A DNA stretch of 64,000 nt from Gonatopus flavifemur (GCA_018340375.1 JAFFJZ010000002.1:43792001-43856000), one strand, 5' to 3'; counted from the stretch's first letter, positions 22,196 through 34,111 are shown. Notes: generated from the letters alone by a model not told the origin. Numbers and translations: made by a program.

Positions 22196-25100
22196 GTAAC
22201 TGAAATCATTATGTATCCTCAAATCCCCATCCGCGCGTACATGTATCAGAGTGTGAGAATTTTATACAACGCAATTCCAGTAAACAACCTATGTAATCCA
22301 AACACGTAGTTTGAATGCAATTTATTTACTTTGTCTGATGGAATTTTTTCAAATTTACAAAGAATAATTCATGAAAAAAGAATACTCGACAATGATCGAG
22401 TCTGGACTCGTGAGTTATAATGGAAATTGTGATTACAATGACATGAAATAACCAATCATTATCCATCACTTATCTGCAAGATTCGAAGAAATCATAGGCA
22501 ATTTTTCCTCCACCTCTTTGACTTAATTTCTAAATTTAGTATTAAATTCTAAGTATTCGATATTCCAAGGAATTGAATTTTTCTCCAAGTATTTAATAAG
22601 GGGCTCAAACATTCTAGTACAAAAATATGCCAAACTGAAACATCCCAAATAAAAACATCACATTCACAAATATAAAAAATTCACATCTAAAACTTGACGA
22701 AATATATTGAATGAGACGACTTTTAGATATCTCCAAGGTACAAAAGGTATATTATAAATTATTATTTTGCTAGCATTTACGGGACAGACTTGTTGCCTAT
22801 ATGATATCATTCAATCAAACGCTTCCTAAAAATTACTCAATATCAATATCTCAATATCTTTAGCGTTTGTCCCAGGTGTCCCGGACTGTACTTGATAGCA
22901 CCTGATGGGACAATTCTTCCATATTTTACTATCAAATACATTAATTTTTAGGAGTCGACTGACTAAATGATATCATATATGCAGGTCTGTCCTGTACGTG
23001 CTAGCAAAATAGTAATTTATGATGTAATTTTACTCTCTGTGTAATAGATATCTTTTAAAGCCATGTCTAAGAGGTACCTAATAGATATCTGAAAGACGTC
23101 TTATATAACATTCTTCGTCAAGTTTCAGACTTTGTGTTTGTTTGTCTCTTATGTATATTAATTATTTTGTTCATAGTGATAATGATAAAATTGCAGTTGA
23201 ATAAATAGACCACATAAATAAGTTAATTTGACCCACATCAAATTTAACATGACAGGAAACATAGTTAATTTTAGCTTCGACCTTTTTATGTAATTACCAT
23301 CACCAAATGTACGAGACTTTCTTTTGTTTTCCTGGTTATCATAACTAGATTTTAAGTCACTGCAACTGTAAGTTCTTGACCATGCAAGGATTATTTCTCT
23401 GACTATGTTGATTTTTTCTCTATGTATATTTAAAATTGTTGCAATGAGATTCATTGCCGTTATAATTTATGAATGACTTGCAACAGGTTGAAAAAAAGTT
23501 GCTAAGTCTATTATAATTATAATTATTAGAATTAATTCTACTATGAGAGTATTATCTGATGAAGGCCGCTGAATTGGTTATCCAGTTCCAGCCCCAGATG
23601 AAATTGATGTTGTTGAAATGAATCAAAATAAAGGAAAAGGTGGTGATTCACATCTCATATTATTTATTCGAGGAAACGTTATATCTAAAGCTTCTAATAT
23701 CGAAGAGACAAATCAAGCTCCCTTAAATTATAAAAAGTGTGATTATAAAAACAATTGAAACAAATACGTGGTCAAAGATGATAGCGTTACAAATGTTATC
23801 ATTGAAGTATAATAATCCCGAAATGGTCATATCATTTCGAATCAAATAAGTATTCTTAGTGCCGTTCCAAATATTTCAGCTCAAAGACTAAACCAAGAAT
23901 ATAATATTCGAATAGATGTAGGTTTATTAATGAAATGGTTGAGTTTCTTACAATATTAGCAAAGCAGCCGAGTATACGGCATGAAGGACGAGCGCTTTTT
24001 GTGAACTTTTTTGAAAGAAAACAACTACCCACATAACAATTTGTGTCTTGAGATATCTTTCAGACAAATTTCAAATGTCTTATGCAAGGCGTTTGAATAT
24101 CTTTCAGAGGTCTGAAACACGTCTAAAAGACATCTTTTATGGACTTAAGACATGTTTTAGTCTCTAAAAGATATCTAAATACGTTGCATAAGACATCTCA
24201 AGTCGTCTAAAAGATTTTTTAAAACATGAATTATTATGTGGGTATTTATTATATATTTTTGCAATTCCCAGCTTTTTGGTTCTCATATTAAAGAGTTCAA
24301 ATGAATTTTCCTCTGCAATTATATGAAATTTTGAGCAAAGTACTGCAACAAAAATGAGTAAAATTAATATAGTATAAAAATAGTATACTATTTGCATCAT
24401 GGAATAATTTTTCAACTTTCATGAATATTAGAAAAAATACAACCCTACTAAAAATCATGTTTTTCTCGCCATTCTCTGTTCTGTAAGTACCCTGACTTGT
24501 AACTCTTGTCGTTGAGGCTATTTTGTGTTTATATGCGATTTCTAAGTTTCTAATTATAGGGATTATTTTCTGAGATGAAAATTATTTCCATTCCAGTTGT
24601 TTGCAAAATTAAGAGAAGAACGACCCAAATTTCGTCACCAAATCGTTGCCATAGCGGGTGATTGCAGCGCGCCTGGTCTTGGAATATCAGCAAGCGACAG
24701 GTTGACTCTCATGCAGGAGGTATCGATTGTGTTTCACGTTGCCGCCACTGTTAGATTTGATGAAAAAATGAAACTAGCCGTGGCTATCAACGTTCGCAGC
24801 CCGCGAGATATGTTGAACTTGTGCAAGGAAATGCCCAAACTGAAGGTAATTACAACAATCATGTCGAAACTCGTTCTGTACTCGCTTCGATACATTACAG
24901 CTAGAAGAGAAAAATTAAGCATTCTTAGAGATTTTTAATTCCCTTAAGACAAGAAAAATGAGTTGTAATAATTGATTTTCTTAATTTTGCGACGAAAGTC
25001 AATCATTTGAATTTTTTAGATTAAAAATTTTTCTTCTCGTTGATATTTTCTTGCTGTCATGAATCATTGTTGATTGATTCGTTTACTTTCAATTGGAAGT

Positions 25101-28100
25101 TCACTCTACACTGAGAGAAAGGGTCTATTCAAATATTCGGAAGCTAGGGAATTTAGTAACTGTAAATAGAAACTTAGTTGTGCTAGCTAAATTTTATTTC
25201 TCACAACTATATTTTTTATTCCCATTGAATAAACCATTTCATTCATATTTCAGGAAGCTAGCCTTTTATTTACCCAAACTAGAGTCTAGCTAGCGTAAAT
25301 AAAAATCTAGCTGCGGCAACTAACATTTAGTTTTCCCAACTAGGTACCTTTCTCTCAGTGTATAACGTTCAATAAATCGGTAATTCAGTATAATAATTCC
25401 TTCTTATAGGTAGTATAAATCATCAGTTTTACATATAGTATTTTCTCAATGGAAATGGAAAACTATTGAACGTTTATTCACGTGTTGATTTTTGACCCAC
25501 TTAGTTGAATAGAATCGCGCAGTGAAAACCAAATGAATACTCAATTCAATGATCTTATTTTGTCCTCAGGCTTTTGTTCATGTGTCAACGGCCTATGCTA
25601 ATTGTCCTCATTATTTGATTGAGGAAAAATTCTATGACCCTCCAATGGATGCCGACAAATTAATTGCACTTATGGAATGTATGGACGACAAATTAGTCGA
25701 AGATGTTACCGGAAAGTAGGTATCTCTGCAACACCTTTCATGCAACGCAAAGATGTTTTAATATTTAAAAAAATGAAAATATGTTGTGAGGATGATCAAT
25801 ATATCTAATCATTTGGCTAATTTGTACCTAAAAAACTGGAAACGTTTGTTCCTTCACAGACTTTTGGGAAAATGGCCGAATACATACGCTTTCACTAAAG
25901 CAGTCGCTGAGCATGTGATAATGAAACTAGGGGAAAACTTACCCGTTGGGATCTTCCGTCCAGCAATCGGTTAGTATAGAAAAACTTTGATGAAGAAACA
26001 TAGAATTTAGCCAACTTTTGACGAAATTCTCTTTGAAAAAATTGTTCTGTCAGTTTTGTTTCGAGATGATTGACGCATTTTGGCCTTATTTCACAATTTA
26101 CAATGTAGAATTCAATCATTCTAGTCTTGAATTGTTGAATTAATTATGAATAGTATAAAACTTGATGTTACTTGAGCAAAAATGAATGATTTAAAAATTA
26201 TTCATTGGAATATTGCGGTAATCTTTTGAGGACATTAAAACAATATTTGAGCAACATGAGAGAAATATTGTTAATACAATTTTAATTAAAACCACATACC
26301 AAAAATCGCTAAAGGAATATAAATTGGGTTTATTCGGGAATTGAATATATGTGAAGTGCAGAATCCCCGGTAAAAATGTCATAAGTTCTACCCTGTGACC
26401 AATAGAGCACTGAAAAGGGAAAATTAATTAACCAAGACGAGCAAGGCTGCAGTGAGTAACTGATAAAATAGATAGAGTTAGCGTTTGTTGGGAAAAACTA
26501 GTGAATTACTCATTAGCAGGGTTGTGAAATTTTGAATTAACAATTGAATTTTCAATTTTTATCTCAAATGTTGGGATTAAAAATTAAAGAAATTACTTTT
26601 TAATTCCAATGTCGAGATTAACGAATTTTTTTCCTTTTTAAATCTTTATGGTGGGGTTAGAAATTGGAAAATCATTTGTAACCCGAGTTTTTGGGATTAG
26701 GAAATGAAAAAAAATTTTCATTCCAGTGCTAATCCAATTATCTTTTCAATGCATTATTTACAACCCTGCACATCAGTATGTAATAAGTTGGACTAATTAG
26801 TAATAATAGGGTGAAATTGTCTCTGATAAACATAAGTGCTCACACTGCTCACTCAAAGTATGGATTAGATAAACACTGACGAACTTTTCAATCATGAAAA
26901 TATTATACCCACTCAATGGGTGCCTCCCCGTGAGATGATCGCGAGTCTTCAGGAGGGATATTCATGATCCCTGTTCTTGATATCCTTTTTATCCATCTCT
27001 GGTGGTATCTGCTTTCCTTACGTGGTGAGGAGGATAAGTATCTCAGAATTGGGTCTCTTTTTCGGTTGGAATGAACTAATCGAAAGAGAGAATACAAACC
27101 AAGAGAAACCAAATCATCCCAACGCCGGGAACATCGACAAAAACCGAGGGCAAGCAAGGGGAAACTACCTTCCTCGACATCTTTCAATATTTCCGAGGGA
27201 ATGGAATCGTTTTCCAAACCTAGAGTTGTCAATTCATAGAGAAAAAAAACCAACAACAAAATGATGGCGTTTTCTCGAGTAAAATAGCCTCCCGTTCGGA
27301 TCTCCGGGTGGAGGCTGCCCGAGAGAGCTCCATCAAACAAGATGAAAAACCAAAGGAGATAGGGAAGGAAGAACACATTCTTCGAGTCGGAGCATGAAAT
27401 ATTAGATCACTGAGGCAAGCAGGGAAATTAGAAAATTTCAAATTAGAAATGAATAGATCGAATAGCGATGTAATGGGAATCAGCGAAATGAAACTCTAAA
27501 TTTGAATCTGAAATGAATCTCTGCATTTCTCTGATTGTCCGGAATCTGACAGAAATAAAGAGAGACCAATTATTTTACCCCCTTCATCACGCCCCACATA
27601 ATCAAATTTCTTTTGCCGGAGATTTCATTGTGTGTGTGAGATTTCTATACAGATGGATGGGATGAAAAAGGTGGAACTAGTCGGCCAACCAAATTGAAAT
27701 TGGATCAATTTTTATTATTCATGTTCCAACAATTCATTATTGATTCAATATATAGTATGTAATATTCATCCCTCATCCAATACCCTAATGAAATTATAAA
27801 CCAAACACACTACATTTCAATTATTGAATGGATTTCATCAGAGCTTTTTGGCTGATGCTTCTCGAAATTACAATTATCGATATTTATCTTTGACTACTAT
27901 TTATCTTTGATATGTAATATCAATTCAAACTCCAAATAAACCAAGCGATTCAAAAATTTCAATCTCCGTTTCCATTTATTTGGAATGAAACTGTATTCAA
28001 TGATAATCATGGTTGTATTGCGCAGTCATATCTACGTATCAAGAACCAATTCGAGGATGGATTGATAATATGTATGGACCAACCGGAGTGGCAGCTGGTG

Positions 28101-31100
28101 CTGGAACTGGATTATTACGTTCCATTCACTGTGATGGATCGATCAAAGCAAATGTGGTACCCGGAGACTTGACGGTAAATGCTTTGATAGCAAGCGCCTG
28201 GGACGTATACAATATTAGAAGGTATAATCTTCCACTTTAATTAAGTTGATTAATGAGATCTCCTGAACCACATAAAAGCATTTCTATATCGAAATAATTT
28301 CATACACTCTATATATAATTTTTACATAAAATATAAAAAAAAAATGAATAAGAATTATATAGAATTTTCATATGATAACTTCATTGTTGAATAACAATCA
28401 GAATTATGCATTTATCATATCATTGGCCGTTATCTATTCTATGCACAATTTATAGAATCAAAATGTAAAATAATCTACATTTCGAATATATTTTTTCGTT
28501 AAAATATATGTCTCGGAAACTCAATTAAGATACGCTTATCACCGAAGTTGGAATGACCTTTATACTCGACGAAAAGCGGAATAGAAAGGATTCTGTTCTA
28601 ATGTATTTTATTAGATTGATAAACAAGACGAGACAGAATTCTTTTATCCGTTATCTTACGTTATTCGACGTTTTTTCATTGAATCTAGTGTATAATGATC
28701 AAAATATCAGCACCCTTTGTCGAATGAATTCGTACAGTTTCTATATGGCAACACATTCAACTATTTGAAATTGATCTTTCAATAGCTCATATAAATTTTA
28801 CATTCTAAATTGATAACAGGAATAAAATAATCGTTTCATAGATATATTTGAAATTCGATGTAATTTGAAAATGAAACAGAATATTATAATTCAAATAGCT
28901 GATAGGCACACAGATCGAAATACTATCGGTTTCATTGAAAAGAATTGAAAGAAAAAAAATAATAATAAGTGGCTGGTAAATGAGATTTTCTGATGGGAAA
29001 TTTTTGTAATAAATGAGGTTTGACGGAGAGTTATGTATCATTTCTCTCAATAAATCATTTCTTTGAACTCCCCGTGTGGGAATTTTTCCGGGCTCAGAGC
29101 TAGGCCAGGTTTTTAATCCCTACTCAAAATGTGGTCCTGGTTAGGACACCTAGATTGGCCCCAACTTGGGGTGTTACGCTTTGTAATCTAGGCCCCGTAA
29201 TGGTTCCCAAACTCAGCCCACATCAAGAATCAACTTGGGCCAACTTAGGGAGTTCATTTTCATTCAGTTTCAGATAAAAGACAAATGAATTCGCTCCAGC
29301 AAAATGTTCTTTGAGGGTTAGCTTTTAATAGATCTATGCTTTATGTGAAATTGCCATCAAATCAAAAACAAATCAAAATTCCCATCCGCTCTTGTATGTA
29401 AATTTTCAGGAGAGTAATCAAAATATTTTTTTCAGTCAGCCAAAGGCGTATCAAATTTTTGGAATTTTAATTTCGAGCTCATAGGTTGTTTGAAATCCGT
29501 TTCAATTGTTATAACGCTGTAAACTAAGAGCACTGAAAGAATAACTTTCAAAAACATAGAAATCCAGATACGTTCTAATTCTTTCAGTGTCAGAGATTTC
29601 CCTAGTAGAAATAAAAGACAATGCAATTTTGACCTAAAACATTGAGCATGCTCCGAATGTATGTCAGCTTTGATTTTCACTTAAGAGGATACGAGAATTA
29701 CAATCCGAAGTATTTGGTGAAAATCCTGTTGACTATTTTGAAATACTCTATAGACAATTCTATCAACGTTAATATGAAGTATTCCGTTTAAGGATGAATT
29801 ACATAGATTTTGAAAATAATACATAGCTGATCGCCCGTGATTCAAAATTTGATCCATGGCACAATAAAACTACTGAAGATAAGTTCGAATGACTCTCATC
29901 CGAATGTTTTCATGAATATTGAGGAAGATATTTTTTTATTCATCTTCATTTACATATAGTTTCAATCTATAATCTATAAATCAATGGATTTTAATTTTGA
30001 TGTAACTTTCGAAGGAAGCTCTGAATCGATTTGAAATTTTGCAGGAGTATTTGTTTGATCATTAAGAATCGTTTCGTAGATTTTCGTGAGTTTTTCATTA
30101 TTCTAAAAATAGGTGTAATACATCCTCAATGACACTAGAAAAAAGTATTTTTTCTTTATTACCTCCTCCCAATGTTTGAAGAAAACTGAACGAAAAAAAA
30201 CATTCGATTCACAAAATAATGAAATAAAATTTTAACCAGACAGGATTTTGACCCGGATCTGACAGGTTCTGTTTGTCTCTGTCTGGTAGTTCCATGAGTG
30301 TTCAAACTGATGTACAAACCAAACAATGTCAGACAAACCTGTCAGATCTGGGTCAAAATGTTGTCCGGTTCTGTCAGATATTTTCAATAGGGGAAACAAT
30401 AATAGCCAACCTAGGGCATCTCTGGGGTGTGACTGGGCATGCTGCCTATATGGGCTGTGGGTGGGCATCCCTAGATTAAAATATCCGGGGAGTACACCAG
30501 CAACCCCAACTGGGGCCCACATGGGCCGTGGGTGCAAGAATCTTATATTGAATGCCCAAGTTATACTTTTACGAGGCCTGGACATCCTTTAGGATGCCCA
30601 AGATTGATCTCCACATGGGTCCTTCCATTCTTCAAACTTATTTTTGTCCCCGAACTTATTTATATCCCTTCACATAGTTCCTAGAAACTTAGGGAATTAT
30701 GTCCATGAAAACAATCGTATATCGATTCTTTTGAATCATATTCAAAGATTTTCCAACCTTCCAAGAATCATCGACAATTCAACTCCACGAAAATTTTTTG
30801 GTACATTATATTCTCCCTACTAACCACAGCATTTGATACACAGAATTCTTATCGATATTTGTTTTTATCTATGGTTTTCAGGTCCGACAAAAACCACGAA
30901 ATACCGATCTACAATTTCGTGTCGAAAGACAATCCAATAACATACGATCAACTCAAAGATATGTCCGCCAAGTACGGGATTGAAATCCCAACATCTAAAG
31001 CTATTTGGTATTACACTTTCCGCAACAACAAACATAGATTGGTTCATTTATTCTACGTGTACTTTTTACATTTACTGCCTGCACTCTTATTCGATACAGC

Positions 31101-31730
31101 TGCATTATGCGTTGGCAAACGACCAAGGTATACAATAAGATATATAAGAATATCGAAATATGAATTTCTCGAATCTAGAATTTAAAAAAAAATGACTTGC
31201 AACTAATACCGGATGTTATATTTGACGAACAGATTATTGAAAATCTACAAGAAGATCCACAGATTCATGGATGTACTCAATTACTTCACAACCCAAGAAT
31301 GGGATTTTTCCAACTCTCGACTGAGAGGATTAGTTAACAAACTTTCACCCAAGGATCGTAAGAAATTCTTTTGCGATATACTAACCGTTGACTGGGATGT
31401 CTATTTCCAAACATATATTCAAGGAATCAGGGTTTACCTCATCAAAGATCCCTTGGATACACTCACACAAGCACGCATCAGATGGCAGAGGTGAATATCG
31501 ATTCAACTCCTCTACAAATTGTTTCATTCGTTTTGATCATGAATGAATGAAATTTTCCTCACCCAGATAAAAAACACCGCACAAAATACTACGCGCAACG
31601 TTTTGATCAATGGTAATCCTTTTTTTTTCTTTTCAGATTATATTGGATCCATCAAATCGTCAAGTTGGTTCTTGGCTTTGTTCTTCTTAGCGTCACGTGG
31701 ACGGTGCTCTCATCGGCTCTCAACGTATGA
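21884..31730 (+). CDS. fatty acyl-CoA reductase, complete, 8 coding exons
   Basis: Spliced CDS: 21884-22195, 24597-24845, 25570-25715, 25860-25969, 28026-28221, 30882-31127, 31233-31490, 31637-31730; 1611 nt, 536 aa. All introns are GT-AG, phases agree, and no internal stop occurs. Seen: [11 protein letters not shown](P)H loop (57-64), GDCSAPGLG (125-133), [10 protein letters not shown] (151-160), HVSTAYANC (191-199), YAFTK (245-249) giving the YxxxK pair, FRPAIV (268-273), [11 protein letters not shown] (283-293), a hydrophobic stretch near 392-416, a FAR_C region (about 420-490) and a C-terminal helix (about 513-534). Family knowledge: insect FARs use NADPH to reduce fatty acyl-CoA to fatty alcohol at the ER, for waxes, cuticular lipids, tracheal waterproofing or pheromone precursors. 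Length is typical. The N-terminus before residue 48 is Ser/Glu-rich and not part of the fold. It resembles the waterproof/CG5065 type, but orthology is not decidable by eye. Substrate chain length is unknown. Confidence 0.94.
22691..23125. repeat. foldback in FAR intron 1
   Basis: AACTTGACGAA at 22691 pairs with TTCGTCAAGTT ending at 23125. Inner pairs include TTTTGCTAGCATTTACGGGACAGAC with GTCTGTCCTGTACGTGCTAGCA (positions 22767 and 22983), and CCTAAAAATTA with TAATTTTTAGGA. The arms are moderately diverged. Confidence 0.75.
23543..24004 (+). pseudogene. decayed open segment of unknown origin in FAR intron 1
   Basis: One frame stays coding-like for 154 codons, interrupted by only five stop codons at four places. 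It contains a phrase such as [20 protein letters not shown], and later [20 protein letters not shown]. Codon texture and low stop density in very AT-rich DNA suggest an old protein-coding insertion. I do not recognise the family and assign no function. Confidence 0.3.
24026..24244. repeat. TACCCACATAAC-ended hairpin in FAR intron 1, AGATATCT words
   Basis: Left TACCCACATAACAATT, right AATTATTATGTGGGTA. The interior repeats TCTTTCAGA, GTCTAAAAGACATC and AAAAGATATC in both orientations. Same end-type as 14849 and 52912. Confidence 0.75.
24597..24845 (+). CDS. FAR coding exon 2 (residues 105-187)
   Basis: The acceptor ttccattccag precedes TTGTTTGCAAAA (LFAK). The donor gtaatt follows CTGAAG. 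Phase is 0 at both ends, 83 codons. It encodes the second half of the nucleotide-binding fold, including GDCSAPGLG and [10 protein letters not shown]. Intron 1 (22196-24596, 2.4 kb) holds a foldback and a decayed open segment. Confidence 0.92.
25109..25360 (-). repeat. CACTGAGAGAAAGG MITE, copy 3, in FAR intron 2
   Basis: 252 bp, inverted relative to copies 1 and 2. It begins CACTGAGAGAAAGGGTCTAT and ends AGGTACCTTTCTCTCAGTG. It fills about a third of intron 2 without touching either splice site. Confidence 0.88.
25570..25715 (+). CDS. FAR coding exon 3 (residues 188-236, last codon split)
   Basis: The acceptor tgtcctcag precedes GCTTTTGTTCATGTG. The exon leaves phase 2 at GGAAA, followed by gtaggt. 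A read-through TAG lies directly after, which fixes the donor at 25716. It carries HVSTAYANC, whose Ser/Thr belongs to the SDR active site. Confidence 0.9.
25860..25969 (+). CDS. FAR coding exon 4 (residues 236-273), catalytic YxxxK
   Basis: The acceptor ccttcacag comes after a short 144-bp intron. The first base completes the split Lys codon, and the exon leaves one base (phase 1) before gttagt. It encodes [12 protein letters not shown] with catalytic Tyr245 and Lys249, then FRPAI. Confidence 0.9.
27380..27502 (+). pseudogene. RTE/CR1-type LINE endonuclease fragment
   Basis: In one frame this reads [23 protein letters not shown] and then [15 protein letters not shown]. That is the start of the apurinic-like endonuclease of RTE/CR1 LINEs (relatives have GTWNVRSL...ERL.ID.LGISE.RW), with TGG changed to TGA. 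The open frame does not continue beyond about 27502. It lies in FAR intron 4 in the same orientation as the gene. The preceding 26890-27380 is richer in GC than its surroundings and may be the same element's 5' part. Confidence 0.65.
28026..28221 (+). CDS. FAR coding exon 5 (residues 273-338)
   Basis: The acceptor tgtattgcgcag precedes TCATATCT. The first two bases complete Val273. The donor gtataa follows AGAAG, phase 2. It encodes [19 protein letters not shown], the Gly-rich GAGTGLLR and [16 protein letters not shown], all hallmarks of NAD_binding_4 reductases. Confidence 0.92.
29085..29265. repeat. GC-richer TTGGCCC/GGGCC word block in FAR intron 5
   Basis: CCGGGCTCAGAGCTAGGCC, TTGGCCCCAACTTGGGGTG, CTAGGCCCC and CTTGGGCCAACTTAGGG stand out from the AT-rich surroundings. 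Related blocks are at 30400, 36880, 41935 and 42640. Confidence 0.45.
30400..30610. repeat. GC-richer TGGGC word block in FAR intron 5
   Basis: GGGCATCTCTGGGGTG, CTGGGCATGCTGCC, GGGGCCCACATGGGCCG and GGATGCCCAAG recur. It directly follows an inverted-repeat stretch (30235-30380) with GACAGGTT and CAGATCTGGGTCAAAA pairs. Left of exon 6 by about 270 bp. Confidence 0.45.
30882..31127 (+). CDS. FAR coding exon 6 (residues 338-420)
   Basis: The acceptor atggttttcag precedes GTCCGAC; the donor gtatac follows CCAAG, phase 2. It encodes [17 protein letters not shown] and then a hydrophobic run [17 protein letters not shown] that probably anchors or packs against membrane. Confidence 0.9.
31233..31490 (+). 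CDS. FAR coding exon 7 (residues 420-506), FAR_C core
   Basis: The acceptor ttgacgaacag lacks a good pyrimidine tract, but a branch-like ctaat lies about 30 bp upstream. Phase (one base completes Arg420) and protein continuity ([18 protein letters not shown]) support it. It ends at CAGAG before gtgaat. It also encodes [20 protein letters not shown], typical of the FAR_C C-terminal domain. Confidence 0.88.
31637..31730 (+). CDS. FAR coding exon 8 (residues 506-536) with stop TGA
   Basis: A long T-rich acceptor (ttttttttcttttcag) precedes ATTATATTGG. The last 30 residues form [17 protein letters not shown] and a further hydrophobic run, a probable single C-terminal membrane helix, ending AALNV-like at TGA 31728-31730. 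No perfect AATAAA was found just downstream. ATTAAA occurs at 32298 and 32727. Confidence 0.9.
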
Positions 31731-32703
31731 ATTTTACGATATCAACAAAACTTCCCATCCAAGGTGATTGTATAGTCGTGGAATCTATTATTGTGGGACT
31801 TGGAAGATCCAATGAAGTTGGAGCGAAGGAAGATTAGGAGAAAAAAACAACAAACAAATCTTGATGAATTTGAATACCTTGCTCTCAATCTTTCGTTTTC
31901 TTCTTCTTTTTGTTTTTGGACAGTAGTATAACATGAGAGAAAAACAGAATGAATACATCTAAGGTTCTATAGAAACGAGTAGTTTCGTCGATCATATCTG
32001 AAAGGAAATGAAGTGTGGTGCAATCATACAATTTTTAATGAAATGTTGTTGGTCCCAGAAATGACAAATAAGAACACCGATAGCTTCGATGCAACACAAT
32101 TGATGAAGAGTGAAAAAATTTCAAAATTTCACTCATTCCATGTAATGCGAGAAAATGATTTATCACTTTGATGGTTTGCGAATTTTATTGTTATATTTTT
32201 CATGTGAAAAGGAAAAATTCTCAACTAATCTGATAATTTTTTATCGATAAAAACTTGAAAAATCATTTTCTTCAGTATTTTTTTTTCTCATCGTTGAATT
32301 AAAAATCTAAAGGAAAGGTAAAAAAAAAGCAAAGCGATTGCTCATTTTTAAATATTTCACTCATAAAAATAATTCGCAATGTGAAAATTCAAAGTTCACG
32401 TATAGTATTTGTTTTGAAGAGAAAAACAATGAGTTTCCTATTGCAGGATAGTTTCATGTATCAAATTACCGACGTTTCTATCCCTGATGTAAATAATGTC
32501 CAGGTTTCCGGCATACAAGTATGAAAATATAATTCCAAGTACAAGTATAGAAAGAGTGACCCAAAAATCAGTGATGTTTCGTTATAAATATAAAATACAT
32601 ATCCTTTATATTTTGAACAAATTGTTTATATAAATATATTCTTTCAGTCCACTTCAACTCTCTGCACCTCCGAAATCAATTATTCGTTTGAAGCAACGTT
32701 ATT

Positions 32704-32725
32704 CGGTTGTTGTTGTTGTTGTTGT
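32704..32725 (+). repeat. (GTT)n microsatellite
   Basis: About six GTT units downstream of the FAR stop, just before an ATTAAA. Confidence 0.8.
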
Positions 32726-32837
32726 AATTAAAAGGTATCATTTGATACAGAATTCACTTCAAAATTCGAGATCTCAAAACAAAGAGATTTTTGGTGTCAC
32801 TCTTCATCATTACCCAGCAAACACAACTTCAGGTAAT

Positions 32838-32910
32838 TGAAAGGGTCAGTAACGGCTCTTCACTGGCATTGTAGGGTCATCAGCGGTCCATTGAAACGCC
32901 AGTAATCAGT
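32838..32910. repeat. dispersed repeat, inverted copy at 61484-61555
   Basis: GAAAGGGTCAGTAACGGCTC and CATTGAAACGCCAGTAA here correspond, in reverse complement, to CACTGGCGTTTTAATGAACT and GCCGTCACTGACTCTTTGAA at 61484-61555. Confidence 0.6.
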
Positions 32911-33762
32911 GTTTGTAAGGTAGCACCATGGGTGTACCCAGCGAAGAACAAAACAGATAGGATAGCGTCTCTTCCCCCAGAAGTTAAATTCTACGTTTTA
33001 TTTTGACCACCCGCCCGACTCTTTCTCCTCAACTAGCATAATCTGCCTTCCCTTTGGTCAAATCTTGAGTACGCCCTTGCTTGGGACGATGAGAAATCCC
33101 ATTTGTTAGGATTTTTACTGTACGTATTTTAATATTTCCTATGTACATATGTATGAAGTACATGAAATGTGTGAATTTTTATACATAAATTTGTAAATAA
33201 GAAACAATCAAACGGTAAAGTTAATTAATTCGAAATTGATAAGTATTATAATTATGATTTGTTATCCGTCGGTTCAATTCTGTTGATGGAATACGAAGAG
33301 TAGCCAGTGAATGACATTGTACGCATTTCACACATCACGATTTACCATTTGGTTATTGTATTCCGATTAGAATAAGCGGAGTTAAATATAAACGTTTTGA
33401 GGTATCGTAGTAATGATATGTTAAACCTCACTATTGTATATGTTTTATTTATGTTATTAAATCAACTTTTATACGGAAAATGTGATGTTTTATGAAAACT
33501 TTGCTTCAAACACCGGTTAGACCCCACACCGAGAAAAATGTTTTGTTAAAACAACCAAACTTTTGTTGTTTCGACAAAAGAATTTTGTTGAAATGTGATT
33601 AACCAAACGTTTTGTTGAAAACCATATTATTCCTTTGTTGCACACCTTTGGTTTCTAGGTAAATACATTTTGCTTGGGAAACCAAATCATATCGTCTGCA
33701 TACTGAAAATATTTTGTCCTGATGAGAAAATCATGGGCCAGATTGCAAAAAAAAACCACCAC

Positions 33763-33836
33763 CAGCAGACTTGAACACAGGTCTTCGGGATTGGAGGCGG
33801 AGGTTCTATCACTCAAGCCACTGCCGATCACTTGGA
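33763..33836 (-). other. second tRNA-like unit, within a MITE-like element
   Basis: On the minus strand, TGGCTTGAGTGATAGA fits an A box and GTGTTCAAGTCTGC a B box; CTCCAAT lies at the anticodon-loop position. A T-run follows. Stems are poor, so this is probably a tRNA-derived head or relic. Confidence 0.35.
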
Positions 33837-34111
33837 TAGAAGGACCTTCTTCGCATATATCAAGTTGTGTTCATGTTCCAACCTCGAACATCAAATACTA
33901 AGCCGTGTTAGGAAGTGAGTTCTTGAAGTGAGGATGATTTTCATCACGAATATCTATGCCACGCGTACACATGACTTTCATTGAAAAGTAGCTCTGGGCT
34001 CTTGCGATATCTCCTTGTAAGATTCAATTAACAATGCATTTCAGTGCACAAGTTTATATGATTGTAATAAATCAAAGTATTCTTCCATGCAGGAATGTAT
34101 TATTTTATTAA

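Noticed and set aside
22196..22309. Extension of FAR exon 1 through the donor to a stop at 22309
   Set aside because: The translation past GATGACGCG loses family similarity at once. The gtaact donor and exon 2 restore it in phase.
26903..27376. 157-codon minus-strand frame in FAR intron 4
   Set aside because: No recognisable domain. It lies opposite and just before a + strand LINE endonuclease relic and is probably the shadow of that element.
31213..31232. An upstream ATG start for FAR exon 7 as a separate gene
   Set aside because: It precedes the acceptor at 31231-31232. The protein only makes sense joined in phase to exon 6.
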